A DNA stretch of 64,000 bases from JAICWP01 sp035278025 (lineage in GTDB: Bacteria > Acidobacteriota > Terriglobia > Terriglobales > Acidobacteriaceae): contig DATEJK010000126.1 of NCBI GenBank assembly GCA_035278025.1, positions 1 to 64,000 on the forward strand. Direction: 5' to 3'. This document shows positions 53,577-63,100 of this stretch, piece by piece. Every line of letters starts with the position of its first letter. Position 1 is the first letter of the stretch. The translations under genes were made by a program, and so were the position numbers. Under the pieces are notes generated by a model that was given only the letters and a program-made list of their open reading frames with translations, searched no databases and was not told where the DNA came from.

Positions 53577-54569
53577 TTGCGCGTACGAGTCTTTTATCAC
53601 GACCGCTGTTTTGACGGGGCTTGTTCCGCCGCGCTTTTTTCGCGCTTTTACCGCGAGCGCATCCGCGGCGACGCCGAATTCGAGTTCAGCGGGCTGCTGC
53701 ACCGCGCCGGCTCGCTGTTCGACGAAGAGAAATTCGATGGCGACGAAAACGCCATTGTGGATTTCAAGTATTCCCCCTCGCCCAGGATCACATGGTGGTT
53801 CGACCACCACGAGAGCGCCTTTCTCAGCCCCGAGGATGCGGCCGTCTTCGAACACGACGAGAGCAACCGCAAGTTCTACGATCCCGATTTCAAGTCCTGC
53901 ACCCGCTTCATCGCCACGGTGGCGGAGAAACGTTTCGGCTTTGATCCTCGACCGGTGGCGGAAATGGTGGAATGGGCCGACATCATTGATGGGGCTCTTT
54001 ATCCCGATGCCAAATCGGCGGTGGAAATGAAGGCTCCGGCGATGAAACTGACCATGGTGATCGAAACCGCCCAGGAGCCCGGTTTTATCGTGCGCCTGAT
54101 TCCCCTGCTGGCCGGCCAGACCCTCGAACAGACGCTGAGCGAGCCCTTTGTGGCGCCCCGACTGGCCCCGCTGATGGAGCGTCACCAGAAAACCATCGAA
54201 GTGCTGCGGCAGCGCATCGAGTATCGCGACGGCACCGTCTTCTTCGACGTCACCGATGGGGACTACGAGGGCTACAACAAATTTGTGCCCTACTATCTCT
54301 ATCCCCAATGCGTGTACAGCGTGGGGTTGAGCAAGAGCAACTTCCGCACCAAGGTGGCCGTGGGCTCCAACCCCTGGGCCCCGGTGCCTCCCCTGGTCAA
54401 CCTGGCCAAGGTGTGCGAGCGCTATGGCGGGGGCGGGCATGCGCGGGTTGGGGCTATTTCATTCCCCACCAGCCATGGCGAGGAAGCCCGCAAGGCAGCC
54501 CTGGAAATTGTCGCCGAATTGCGCGCCAGCTATCGCGAGCAGCAGGCCCAGCTTGCGCTTAAGCCATAG
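53577..54569 (+). CDS. DHH-family phosphoesterase, TTG start
   Basis: A 330-residue protein of the DHH/DHHA1 type. 'YHDRCFDGACSAALF' at the N-terminus and 'WWFDHHESAF' (about residues 72-81) give the metal ligands, the second being the DHH motif. 'CERYGGGGHARVGAISF' (about 277-293) is the DHHA1-like substrate site. Family members act as oligoribonucleases, pAp or cyclic-dinucleotide phosphodiesterases. Which of these applies is unclear. The chosen TTG gives a start exactly at the first conserved strand; no ATG is near. Confidence 0.82.
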   Translation: MRVRVFYHDRCFDGACSAALFSRFYRERIRGDAEFEFSGLLHRAGSLFDEEKFDGDENAIVDFKYSPSPRITWWFDHHESAFLSPEDAAVFEHDESNRKFYDPDFKSCTRFIATVAEKRFGFDPRPVAEMVEWADIIDGALYPDAKSAVEMKAPAMKLTMVIETAQEPGFIVRLIPLLAGQTLEQTLSEPFVAPRLAPLMERHQKTIEVLRQRIEYRDGTVFFDVTDGDYEGYNKFVPYYLYPQCVYSVGLSKSNFRTKVAVGSNPWAPVPPLVNLAKVCERYGGGGHARVGAISFPTSHGEEARKAALEIVAELRASYREQQAQLALKP

Positions 54570-54605
54570 TCCCAGGGGGCCTTCACTCCCAGGACGAAGT
54601 GCGCT

Positions 54606-57600
54606 TCAATAGATGAGCTTCAGCGAAAACTGGATCTGCCGGGAGGTTCCGGCCGTTTTGCTGATAACGCCGAATCCGCTTCCCCGAAGAATGTTGGAGG
54701 GCAGCCCGAAATTCGTCAGGTTGAATACATTAAAGAATTCGGCGCGCAACTCAATAGTGCCGAGTTCGGTTTTGCCGCGGCGGCCAAAAGGTGTGTCTTT
54801 GACCAGCGCCAGATCATAGTCCTGGAAGCCGGGTCCGCGGAAAGTATTGCGGCCCAGGGTGCCAAACCGGCCATGGTTGGGTCCAGAGCCGCCGGGAACA
54901 TCTACGGGAATGGAAAAGAAGGAAGCGTTATCAGGGCCACGGCCAAAGTAGTCCTCATGCACCGGCCGGCTGGTGGAAAGATCCGGCTGCGTGACCAGAT
55001 CAGGCCGGTCGGCGCCGCCCGCGCCCGCGCCGGTTTGCTGCACGCCTGAGTAGACGGTGAAGGGAGGGCCGCTCATGACGGTGGTGATGTTCAACAACTG
55101 CCATCCAGTGGTGAAACGGCGGCCGAGTGGCCGAAGAAAGCTCACGCGGTCCAGCGGCAGCACTTGTATCAGACTTACTGTGAACACGTGGGTCACGTCG
55201 AAGGTCGAAGGCCCCCTTTCAGCTTTCGTGTCCCATGGGTTCTGTGGAAACGTTTGCAGGACTGCGCCCGCGGTGGTGAATCCCCCTCCCAGTACGGCGC
55301 TGGCGTCATCGAGAGATTTGGAATATGTGTAACTGGCCTGGATGCCCAGTCCGGCCCGCGGCGAATTCTTGCCCACCGAGGCCTGCAGGGAGTGATAGGT
55401 GGAGTGTGAGCCACTGGTCATCAGCAGCTCCGGTCCGAAACCTCCGATGGCGTGCCCGGCGGAGTCGAAACGGGTGAAGGGCGCGAAAGCGGGATCGGCG
55501 CCCCCATAGCTGTTCGGCGAGAATACGGTGCTGAGATGAACTCCTGTGGTGGCCACGTAGAAGACTCCCAGCTTCACATCGCGAAAGTCATGTTCCACCC
55601 CGGCGCTATAGGTGCCGATATAACCGTTGCGAAATTCCCGGGCGATACCTTCCACCGAGAGAAGCTGCGGTTGATGACCGGGCGTGAGCGCCGCCAGGTC
55701 ATTCTGGAAGCGCTCGAGGTCAAGCTCGGTGTTGGGAGGCACAACCGTGCTTCGGCCTTGGGGAAAAAGCAGGGCTCCCGCGGATGTATAGACAGGAGGA
55801 AGATTAAGCGGCACCACAGCGTTCTCAAAGGGCAGGGGGACGCCCGGCAAGGCGGTGAGGAAGGGAGTAAAGATAAACGGCATGGAGCCGGTCAGAAAAT
55901 TGTCCTGCCAGAGGTTGGGAATGATGGACATGATGCCGCCGGAGGCGTGCAAAACCGTATGCTCGCCGAGGGCGTAGTCGAGCGCCAGCCGCGGCCCCCA
56001 GCCGCTCCAATCCTGGTTGTAGGGAGGCTGGGGGTCATACACAAAAATCTGGCGGGCACTATGATCCCAGTATGTTACCGGCTGGCCGTTGGGGCCTATG
56101 AACCTCGGTCCGGAGGTACGCTGCTGCGCTTCATGGATTCGGCTGTTCACGTTATAGCGAAGGCCATAATTGACGGCCAGGCGCCGTGTCGCCTTCCAGT
56201 TGTCCTGGAAATAGAACTCGTAGGCCTCGCGGTGGGTCGCGGCTTCATCGAACTTGTCGCCGGCGGGCGTGCCGTTCGCCGCGGCCGTGATGGTGTAGGA
56301 ATAGGGCGTTGCCGTCAGCAATCCCGCCAGCGAATCGGGCAGCGGGTCCCCCGCTGCGATGTCGTGCTGGCCGCTGGCGGAAAGAATTGCCACCGGGGAA
56401 TAGGCGGTTCCACCGCCGAAAGAGTAAGCGCCGTTGGGGTTGGTGCCGAAAATGGTGGAATCGCGGTTGGCCCGCAGCTCGATACCCCATTTGAAGCTGT
56501 GATTGCCGCGCACAAACGAGGTGTCGTTCTTCAGTTGGTAAAGGTTGCTGTAGGAACCGATGATGGAGCCGTCGGCCGAGTTGAAGGCTTCGAACAGACC
56601 GTCGCCGTATCCGATTGCCGGCTGGGTATGGTTGGAACTGGGGAACAGGGGCGTGCTGCGAATGTAACCGATCGTAGTCTCATTCGTGAGATGAGAGGAA
56701 AGGTTACGTGTGTACTTCACCATCGCGTTCCGCTGGTGATCGAAGAAGCGGATTCCAAAACTGGGGTCAATGGCCGTCTGGTCGGGATTGATCAGCGGAC
56801 CGTTAACCTGGTTCAGGCTGAAGCGCGTCATCAGCGAGGATTTATCGGAAATGGCGTGGTCAACTCGCACCGAGAACTGGTCGGTGTTGGTGGCAACCTT
56901 GGATGAGGCTTCGTAGGTGCGGGCGCCATAAGCGCCCCCGGGGTTGTTAGGCAGCGGATAGGCTGCCAAAATCGGCGCCACCGCCGGATTCACCGGGACC
57001 CGGAGAGTGTCGCCGGGAAAGGCTGTGGTATCGAAGCCCTGCCGTTCGGCGGCTGTGGGCACGGGAAACACCTGCGTCGTCCCCAACACCTGCCGGAATC
57101 CCTGGTACTCGCCAAAGAAGAAGGTGTGGCGGCGTCCGTCGTAGACGCCCGGAAGCACGACGGGGCCGCCGACGGTAGCCCCGAACTCATTGCGTACAAA
57201 CGGCGGAATACGCCGCTTGCTGAGCGGGTCAATATGATCGAAATAATTGCGGGCGTCGAAGGCGGCATTACGCACGAAAGCAAACGCGCTGCCATGGATC
57301 TGATCAGTTCCTGATTTCGAGATCACGTTGGTATAGCCGGCGGCACCGTGGCCTATTTCCGCCGGCATCACGCCGGAACTGGCTTGTACCTCCTGGATGG
57401 CGTCCACGTTGAAATTCGAAAACGTGGCGCCGCCCATCTCCGGATCCGTGGTATCAGCGCCGTCTATAGCAAACACCGCCGTGAAACCCCGTTGTCCGTT
57501 GACAGCAAACTGCTGGGTGAAATTGGCCGCGCCGTTGGTGTCGGTCATGGTCCCGGCCGCCAGCAGCAGCAGCTTGCTGAAGTCGCGGGCGTTGAGGGGC

Positions 57601-57998
57601 AGAGTGGAAACCTGCTCGCTGGAAAGGCGCTCGCCACCGGAAACCTCTGAGGGGGATTGCTCCGCGCTCACCAGGCGCAGCGCCTGGATCGGGGAACAGA
57701 GCTGCAGACTGGCGGTTAGCGCAAATCCTGCCTGAAACTTCAGGGTTCCAGACATTCGGCAGCTCGCCGCTTTGCTCTCCACCGAAACCTCGTAATTTCC
57801 GGGAGCAATTTCATCAAAATGAAACTCACCCTGAGGAGACGTACGGCTCACGGAATCGCGGTTGTGAGCCGCGGAGTGTAATCGCACCGTCGCATTGGCG
57901 ACAGGGGCGTTGGCATGGTCGCGCAGCAGGCCTCGCCACGAGCCTGCCGAACTCGCGCCTGCCGGCCCAGCCAGTGCCAACAGACAGACAACTACCAT
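54606..57998 (-). CDS. Oar-like TonB-dependent receptor with N-terminal carboxypeptidase-regulatory-like domain
   Basis: An 1130-residue outer-membrane protein. A signal peptide (about 1-15) is followed by a domain typical of CarboxypepD_reg ('WRGLLRDHANAPVANATVRL', 'FHFDEIAPGNYEVSVE'). The plug has 'VNGQRGFTAVFAIDGADTTD' and 'NVISKSGTDQIHGSAFAF', and the barrel follows to 'RQIQFSLKLIY', with an aromatic last residue. Oar-like receptors in Acidobacteria take up unknown ligands, possibly peptides or oligosaccharides. From the ATG at 57998 the signal has no basic residue; an in-frame ATT at 58013 with a strong ribosome site would add 'IPNRA'. Confidence 0.9.
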   Translation of the reverse strand: MVVVCLLALAGPAGASSAGSWRGLLRDHANAPVANATVRLHSAAHNRDSVSRTSPQGEFHFDEIAPGNYEVSVESKAASCRMSGTLKFQAGFALTASLQLCSPIQALRLVSAEQSPSEVSGGERLSSEQVSTLPLNARDFSKLLLLAAGTMTDTNGAANFTQQFAVNGQRGFTAVFAIDGADTTDPEMGGATFSNFNVDAIQEVQASSGVMPAEIGHGAAGYTNVISKSGTDQIHGSAFAFVRNAAFDARNYFDHIDPLSKRRIPPFVRNEFGATVGGPVVLPGVYDGRRHTFFFGEYQGFRQVLGTTQVFPVPTAAERQGFDTTAFPGDTLRVPVNPAVAPILAAYPLPNNPGGAYGARTYEASSKVATNTDQFSVRVDHAISDKSSLMTRFSLNQVNGPLINPDQTAIDPSFGIRFFDHQRNAMVKYTRNLSSHLTNETTIGYIRSTPLFPSSNHTQPAIGYGDGLFEAFNSADGSIIGSYSNLYQLKNDTSFVRGNHSFKWGIELRANRDSTIFGTNPNGAYSFGGGTAYSPVAILSASGQHDIAAGDPLPDSLAGLLTATPYSYTITAAANGTPAGDKFDEAATHREAYEFYFQDNWKATRRLAVNYGLRYNVNSRIHEAQQRTSGPRFIGPNGQPVTYWDHSARQIFVYDPQPPYNQDWSGWGPRLALDYALGEHTVLHASGGIMSIIPNLWQDNFLTGSMPFIFTPFLTALPGVPLPFENAVVPLNLPPVYTSAGALLFPQGRSTVVPPNTELDLERFQNDLAALTPGHQPQLLSVEGIAREFRNGYIGTYSAGVEHDFRDVKLGVFYVATTGVHLSTVFSPNSYGGADPAFAPFTRFDSAGHAIGGFGPELLMTSGSHSTYHSLQASVGKNSPRAGLGIQASYTYSKSLDDASAVLGGGFTTAGAVLQTFPQNPWDTKAERGPSTFDVTHVFTVSLIQVLPLDRVSFLRPLGRRFTTGWQLLNITTVMSGPPFTVYSGVQQTGAGAGGADRPDLVTQPDLSTSRPVHEDYFGRGPDNASFFSIPVDVPGGSGPNHGRFGTLGRNTFRGPGFQDYDLALVKDTPFGRRGKTELGTIELRAEFFNVFNLTNFGLPSNILRGSGFGVISKTAGTSRQIQFSLKLIY

Positions 57999-58017
57999 TG
58001 CTCGATTCGGAATATTG

Positions 58018-58027
58018 ACCTCCCTTT
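58018..58027 (-). promoter_or_regulatory. Strong ribosome site placed for an upstream, non-canonical start
   Basis: AAAGGGAGGT on the minus strand (58027-58018). It stands 5 bases before an ATT codon (58013-58011) that is in frame with the TonB receptor, but 20 bases before the nearest ATG. That spacing fits ATT rather than ATG initiation. Confidence 0.45.
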
Positions 58028-58235
58028 AATGCGGGCAGAACAGCCGGAGGCTGCGCCTTGAGCCGAACGAACCAGAGTATGAGATTTTAACTGCTAACTC
58101 AGCGTAAATCGGTATCCCGATCACAAATGCTCACAATCAGCTCCGAGGGCGGCGCGCGCCTTTCATGGCTCCGTTTCCTGATTTCCTTGCCCGCGGTGGT
58201 AAGCTTTTCGATTCAATTTCCCGTGGGAGACGAGC

Positions 58236-59921
58236 ATGGGCAAACCATTGTGCAAGGTTCTGGGCTTGCTGTTGTTGTTGATTGGGGCTTGCTGGGCGCA
58301 GAACCTGTCCTACGACGTGGTCATTCGCAAGGGCCACATCATTGATGGCACCGGTTCGCCCTGGTATGGGGCCGATATTGGTATACGCGACGGCCGCATT
58401 GCCGCCATCGGGGACTTGGCCGCGGCCCAGGCCAAGCGCACCATTGACGCGCATGGCATGGTGGTGGCGCCGGGCTTTATTGACATGTTAGGACAATCGG
58501 AGCTGACCATCCTTGTGGACCCCCATCTGCCCTCGAAGATTTACCAGGGGATTACAACGGAGATTACTGGCGAAGGCGATTCCATTGCCCCGCAAACCGA
58601 CGCCACCATCCAGGCGGACCGCGTGGGCTACGAGCACTACCACATCAAGCCAGACTGGCGCACCCTCGACCAGTACTTCCAGCGGCTGCAAAAGCAGGGT
58701 ATGGGGATCAATCTTGCCACGTACGTGGGCGCCACCCAGGTGCGGCGCGTGGTGCTGGGAGACGCGGATGTGCAGCCCACTCCCGACCAACTCGAGCAGA
58801 TGAAGACGCTGGTGGACCAGGCCATGCAGCAGGGCGCCATGGGGGTTTCCACTTCGCTGGAGTACGCGCCCGCTCCCTATGCCAGTACCGAAGAACTGAT
58901 CGCGCTGGCAGCACAGGCCGCCAAGTACGGGGGCATCTACGCCAGCCACATGCGCAGCGAGGGCGATGCCGAAATGGCGTCGCTGGACGAAACCATCCGC
59001 ATCGGGCGGGAAGCGCACATCCCGGTGGAGATCTGGCACTTAAAAACCGCCGGCAAGCGCAATTGGGGCAAAATGCCGGAGGTGGTGGCCAAAATTGACG
59101 CTGCCCGCGCCTCCGGGGTGGACATTACGGCCGATACCTACGCTTATACCGCCTGGTTTAACTCGCTTTCCGCCTTTATTCCGCCCTGGGCGCATGACGG
59201 CGGCGACGCCAAGCTAATTGAGCGTTTGAAGGATCCCGCCACCCGCGCCCGCATCCGCAAGGATATGCTTGCTGCCAGCAGCAAGTGGGACAACGAGTGG
59301 GAGGAGATACCCGGGCCGCAGGCGGTGCTGATCGGAGTGGTGCAAAACCCGCAATTGCTGCCCCTGCAGGGCAAGACCCTGGCACAGGTGGCGCAGATGT
59401 GGCACCAGGACGCACTTGACGCGCTCTGCGACCTGCTCATCAAGGACAACGCCTATACCGGAGTGGCCGTATTCGGCATGTCGGAACCGGACGTGGTTCT
59501 GGCCCTGCAACAGCCCTGGGTTTCGGTGGACAACGACTCGTCCGGCACCGCGCCCACGGGGCTGCTCGGGCAGGAGCACCCACATCCCCGCGCCTACGCC
59601 ACCTTCCCCCGCATTCTGCGCAAGTATGTGCGCCAGCAGCACAAGCTGTCGTTGCCGGATGCCATCCGCAAATTCAGCGCGTTGCCGGCCCAGCGCATGC
59701 ACCTGGCGGACCGCGGCGTGCTGAAAAAGGGCATGTGGGCGGACGTGGTGGTGTTCGATCCCTCGACCGTCCGCGATGTGGCCACTTTCGAAAATCCCAA
59801 CCAGCTCTCGCAGGGTATGGAATACGTGCTGGTCAACGGCGTGCCGGTGATTGACGCGGGCAAGATGACGAATGCGCTGCCCGGCAAAGTCCTGCGCGGC
59901 CCCGGATATGGCCAACCCTGA
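58236..59921 (+). CDS. D-aminoacylase/N-acyl-D-amino-acid deacylase-like amidohydrolase lacking HxH
   Basis: A 561-residue protein with a signal peptide (about 1-21). 'YDVVIRKGHIIDGTGSPWYG' and 'IDAHGMVVAPGFID' are the opening strands of the amidohydrolase family. The HxH that should follow 'GFID' (residues 85 and 87) is replaced: the sequence reads 'GFIDMLGQSE'. 'TTEITGEGDSIAP' stands where D-aminoacylase has its Cys ligand. 'ASHMRSEGD', 'EIWHLKTAGKRNWGKM' and the late Asp in 'MSEPDVVLA' are retained. It is an unusual metal-site variant. Catalysis is likely but not shown. Confidence 0.78.
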   Translation: MGKPLCKVLGLLLLLIGACWAQNLSYDVVIRKGHIIDGTGSPWYGADIGIRDGRIAAIGDLAAAQAKRTIDAHGMVVAPGFIDMLGQSELTILVDPHLPSKIYQGITTEITGEGDSIAPQTDATIQADRVGYEHYHIKPDWRTLDQYFQRLQKQGMGINLATYVGATQVRRVVLGDADVQPTPDQLEQMKTLVDQAMQQGAMGVSTSLEYAPAPYASTEELIALAAQAAKYGGIYASHMRSEGDAEMASLDETIRIGREAHIPVEIWHLKTAGKRNWGKMPEVVAKIDAARASGVDITADTYAYTAWFNSLSAFIPPWAHDGGDAKLIERLKDPATRARIRKDMLAASSKWDNEWEEIPGPQAVLIGVVQNPQLLPLQGKTLAQVAQMWHQDALDALCDLLIKDNAYTGVAVFGMSEPDVVLALQQPWVSVDNDSSGTAPTGLLGQEHPHPRAYATFPRILRKYVRQQHKLSLPDAIRKFSALPAQRMHLADRGVLKKGMWADVVVFDPSTVRDVATFENPNQLSQGMEYVLVNGVPVIDAGKMTNALPGKVLRGPGYGQP

Positions 59922-59940
59922 CGCAAAATCTTTACCCTAA

Positions 59941-60069
59941 AGCCACGAAGGAAAGAACAATCAATACCGCCAGGGAGCAAAGTTCGATCATCTTCCAAGA
60001 TTCAGTTTCCCGAACGAGTGCCTTCTTTTTGAATACCTTGGTTAACCTTCGTGTCCTTTGTGGTGAAGG
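59941..60069. repeat. Interspersed inverted repeat, ACCACAAAGG family, copy 6
   Basis: The right arm CCTTCGTGTCCTTTGTGG (60046-60063) then TGAAGG is a good copy. The left arm AGCCACGAAGGAAAGAACAA (from 59941) is degenerate. It lies between the D-aminoacylase-like and GH13 genes. Confidence 0.6.
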
Positions 60070-60157
60070 TTTTTTGCAGGTGACAGATCGCGGCGGCGGC
60101 GTCATCTAACCGCAAGATGCCGCCACTGCAGGTTTCCGTTACTATATCTGCTGCCCA

Positions 60158-63100
60158 ATGAAGCCGGACACCACCTACGAGTTCCACGTTTCCCGCGCGG
60201 CGCGCGACCGGTACCGCTTCGACCAGATGCTGTTCTCGCTCAGCGGCAATGTGGTATTCGCCAACCTGGCCGCCAGCCGCGAGTTCGCCCGGCGCATGAA
60301 CCAGGTGCGGGAGGCTGAGCGTTTTCCCGAGCTGGCCGTCAACCCCGGCGCGTTAAATGCGATGGGATTAATTGACGAAGTCCTGCATGCGCTCGTGGAA
60401 CTCTACCGCAAGCAGCGTGATCCCCGCGTCATGCTGGATGCGCTCTCCTGGTTCGAATCCCGGCTCGGCCCGGAAATGCTGGAGCAAACCCTGCAAACGT
60501 TCGCCGACCACTTTCCTACCGTGGCCGTTTACCGGGGCGAGAAGAAGGCGGCGGAGTGGCTGCGTGAGTCCACTGCCGGTGTGCCTCACCGTGCGATGGC
60601 ACTCGAGGAGCTCATGCTCCTCTGGCTTGCCAACCTGAATCTCGCGTTCAAGATCTTCGAAGAGCTGTTCAAAGACGACCTGCTTGCCTCGAGAACGGCG
60701 TACCCTAAGCTCACCGCGGAGTTGCGCGACTACTTCGAAACCCGGCCGCGGTTCGGTCCCGACAACCAGAACCTGGTGGACATGCTGCGCGGGCCGGCGC
60801 TGGCATCGCCCGACTCGCTGTCGGGTCAGCTTGCATACATACGCGAAAAATGGAGTGACTTGCTGGGCGACCTGGTACGCCGCCTGCTGACCGCTCTCGA
60901 CGTGCTCAAGGAGGAAGAGGTCGCCATCTGGCTGCGCTTCCATCCGCCCGGACCGCATTTTGGCGGGCCCGCGGGACTGGGCGACTCCAGCCCCGCCGCC
61001 ATTCCGCATTATTCCGAATTTGAGTACGAGCGCTTCAGCCCCGACCTGGAGTGGATGCCGAGCACGGTGCTGATGGCCAAGAGTGTTTACGTGTGGCTGG
61101 ACCAGCTTTCCAAATACTATGGCCGCCACATCCACCGCCTCGATCAGATTCCCGACGAGGAACTCGACCTGCTCGCCCGCCGCGGATTCAACTCGCTATG
61201 GCTGATCGGTGTGTGGGAGCGCAGCAAAGCTTCCCAGCGCATCAAGCAGTTGACCGGCAACCCGGAGGCGGTTGCCTCGGCCTACTCGCTGGCCGACTAC
61301 ACCATCGCCGAGGACCTGGGTGGGGAAGCCGCCTGCGCCAACCTGCGCGATCGCGCCTGGGCACGTGGGATCCGGCTGGCCAGCGACATGGTGCCCAACC
61401 ACATGGGTATAGATTCGCGCTGGGTCATCCAGCACCCCGACTGGTTCCTCTCCCTGCCCTATAGCCCGTTTCCGTCCTACACCTTCAATGGCCCCGACCT
61501 TTCCAGCGACGGCCGTGTGGAAATTAAAATTGACGACCACTATTTCAATCGCAGCGATGCCGCCGTCGTCTTCCGCCGCCTCGACCGCTGGAGCGGCGAT
61601 ACCCGCTTCATCTATCACGGTAACGACGGAACTAGCTTCCCGTGGAACGACACGGCTCAGCTCAATTACCTGAACCCGGAAGTGCGCGAGGCGGTGATTC
61701 AGACCATCCTGCACGTCGCCCGCCTCTTTCCCGTCATCCGCTTTGACGCCGCTATGACCCTCACCAAACGGCACTACCAGCGCCTGTGGTTTCCGCAGCC
61801 CGGCACCGGCGGCGCCATTCCATCGCGCGCCGAGCACGGCCTGACCAAGGAGCAGTTCGATGCCGCCATGCCTAAGGAGTTCTGGCGCGAAGTGGTGGAC
61901 CGCGTGGCCGCCGAGGCGCCCGGCACCCTGCTGCTGGCAGAGGCCTTCTGGCTGATGGAAGGCTACTTTGTGCGCACTTTGGGCATGCATCGCGTGTACA
62001 ACTCTGCCTTCATGAACATGCTGCGCGACGAAGAGAACGCCAACTACCGCAGCGTCATGAAAAATACGCTGGAGTTTGACCCTGACGTGCTCAAGCGTTA
62101 CGTCAACTTCATGAACAATCCTGACGAGCGCACGGCGGTGGACCAGTTCGGCAAGGGCGACAAATATTTCGGGGTTTGCACCCTGATGGTCACGCTTCCC
62201 GGCCTACCCATGTTCGGGCACGGCCAAATCGAAGGTTTTACCGAACGCTACGGCATGGAATACCGCCGTGCTTATTACGACGAGAAGCCCGATCCCTGGC
62301 TGGTGGCGCGGCACGAGCGCGAAATTTCGCCGCTGCTGCACCGCCGCCCGCTCTTTGCCGAGGTGCGCGACTTCCTGCTCTACGATTTCTACACCGACGA
62401 CGGCTGGGTAAACGAAGATGTCTATGCCTACTCCAACCGCCGGGGCGAGCATCGCGGCCTGGTGGTCTATCACAACCGCTATGCCAGCACGCGGGGCTGG
62501 GTGCGCATCTCCGCCGGACAGGCGGAAAAGCTCCCCGGAGGCGGCAAACGTCTCCGCCAGCGCACCCTGGGGGAATCGTTCGGCCTCTCCGGGGATCCCT
62601 CCATGTTTGTGGCTTACCGCGACAGCTTCACCGGCCAGGAATACCTGCACCGCGCGCGCGATGTGGCGGAACGCGGGCTGCACCTCGACCTGCACGCGTA
62701 CCAGTGCCAGGTGTTTCTGGACTGGCGCGACATCTGCGATCACGACGGCCGCCCCTGGGGCGCTTTGTGCGACATGCTCGCCGGTAACGGCGTTTCCAGC
62801 CTGGATGACGCGCTGCGCCAGTTGGAATTGCAGCCGGTTCACCATGCCATGCGCGCTCTGCTGGATCCCGCGCTGGCGCAGGAGTTCGCTGAATATGCCG
62901 TCCCGGCCGAGCCGGGTGAAGTGAGGCGCCCCCCGGCCGAACTGGTGCAGGATGCGTGCCGCCGTGCCCGCCGCTTTCTGGAGGAGGCGCGGCGCTTTGC
63001 CTCCAGTGCCGGCGGGGAAGCGGTTGGCTTGGGTCCGGCGCGGGAGTGGCAGGGCCAGATGGAGACAGTTGTCGGTGAACTTTGCGAGCACCTGGAAGCG

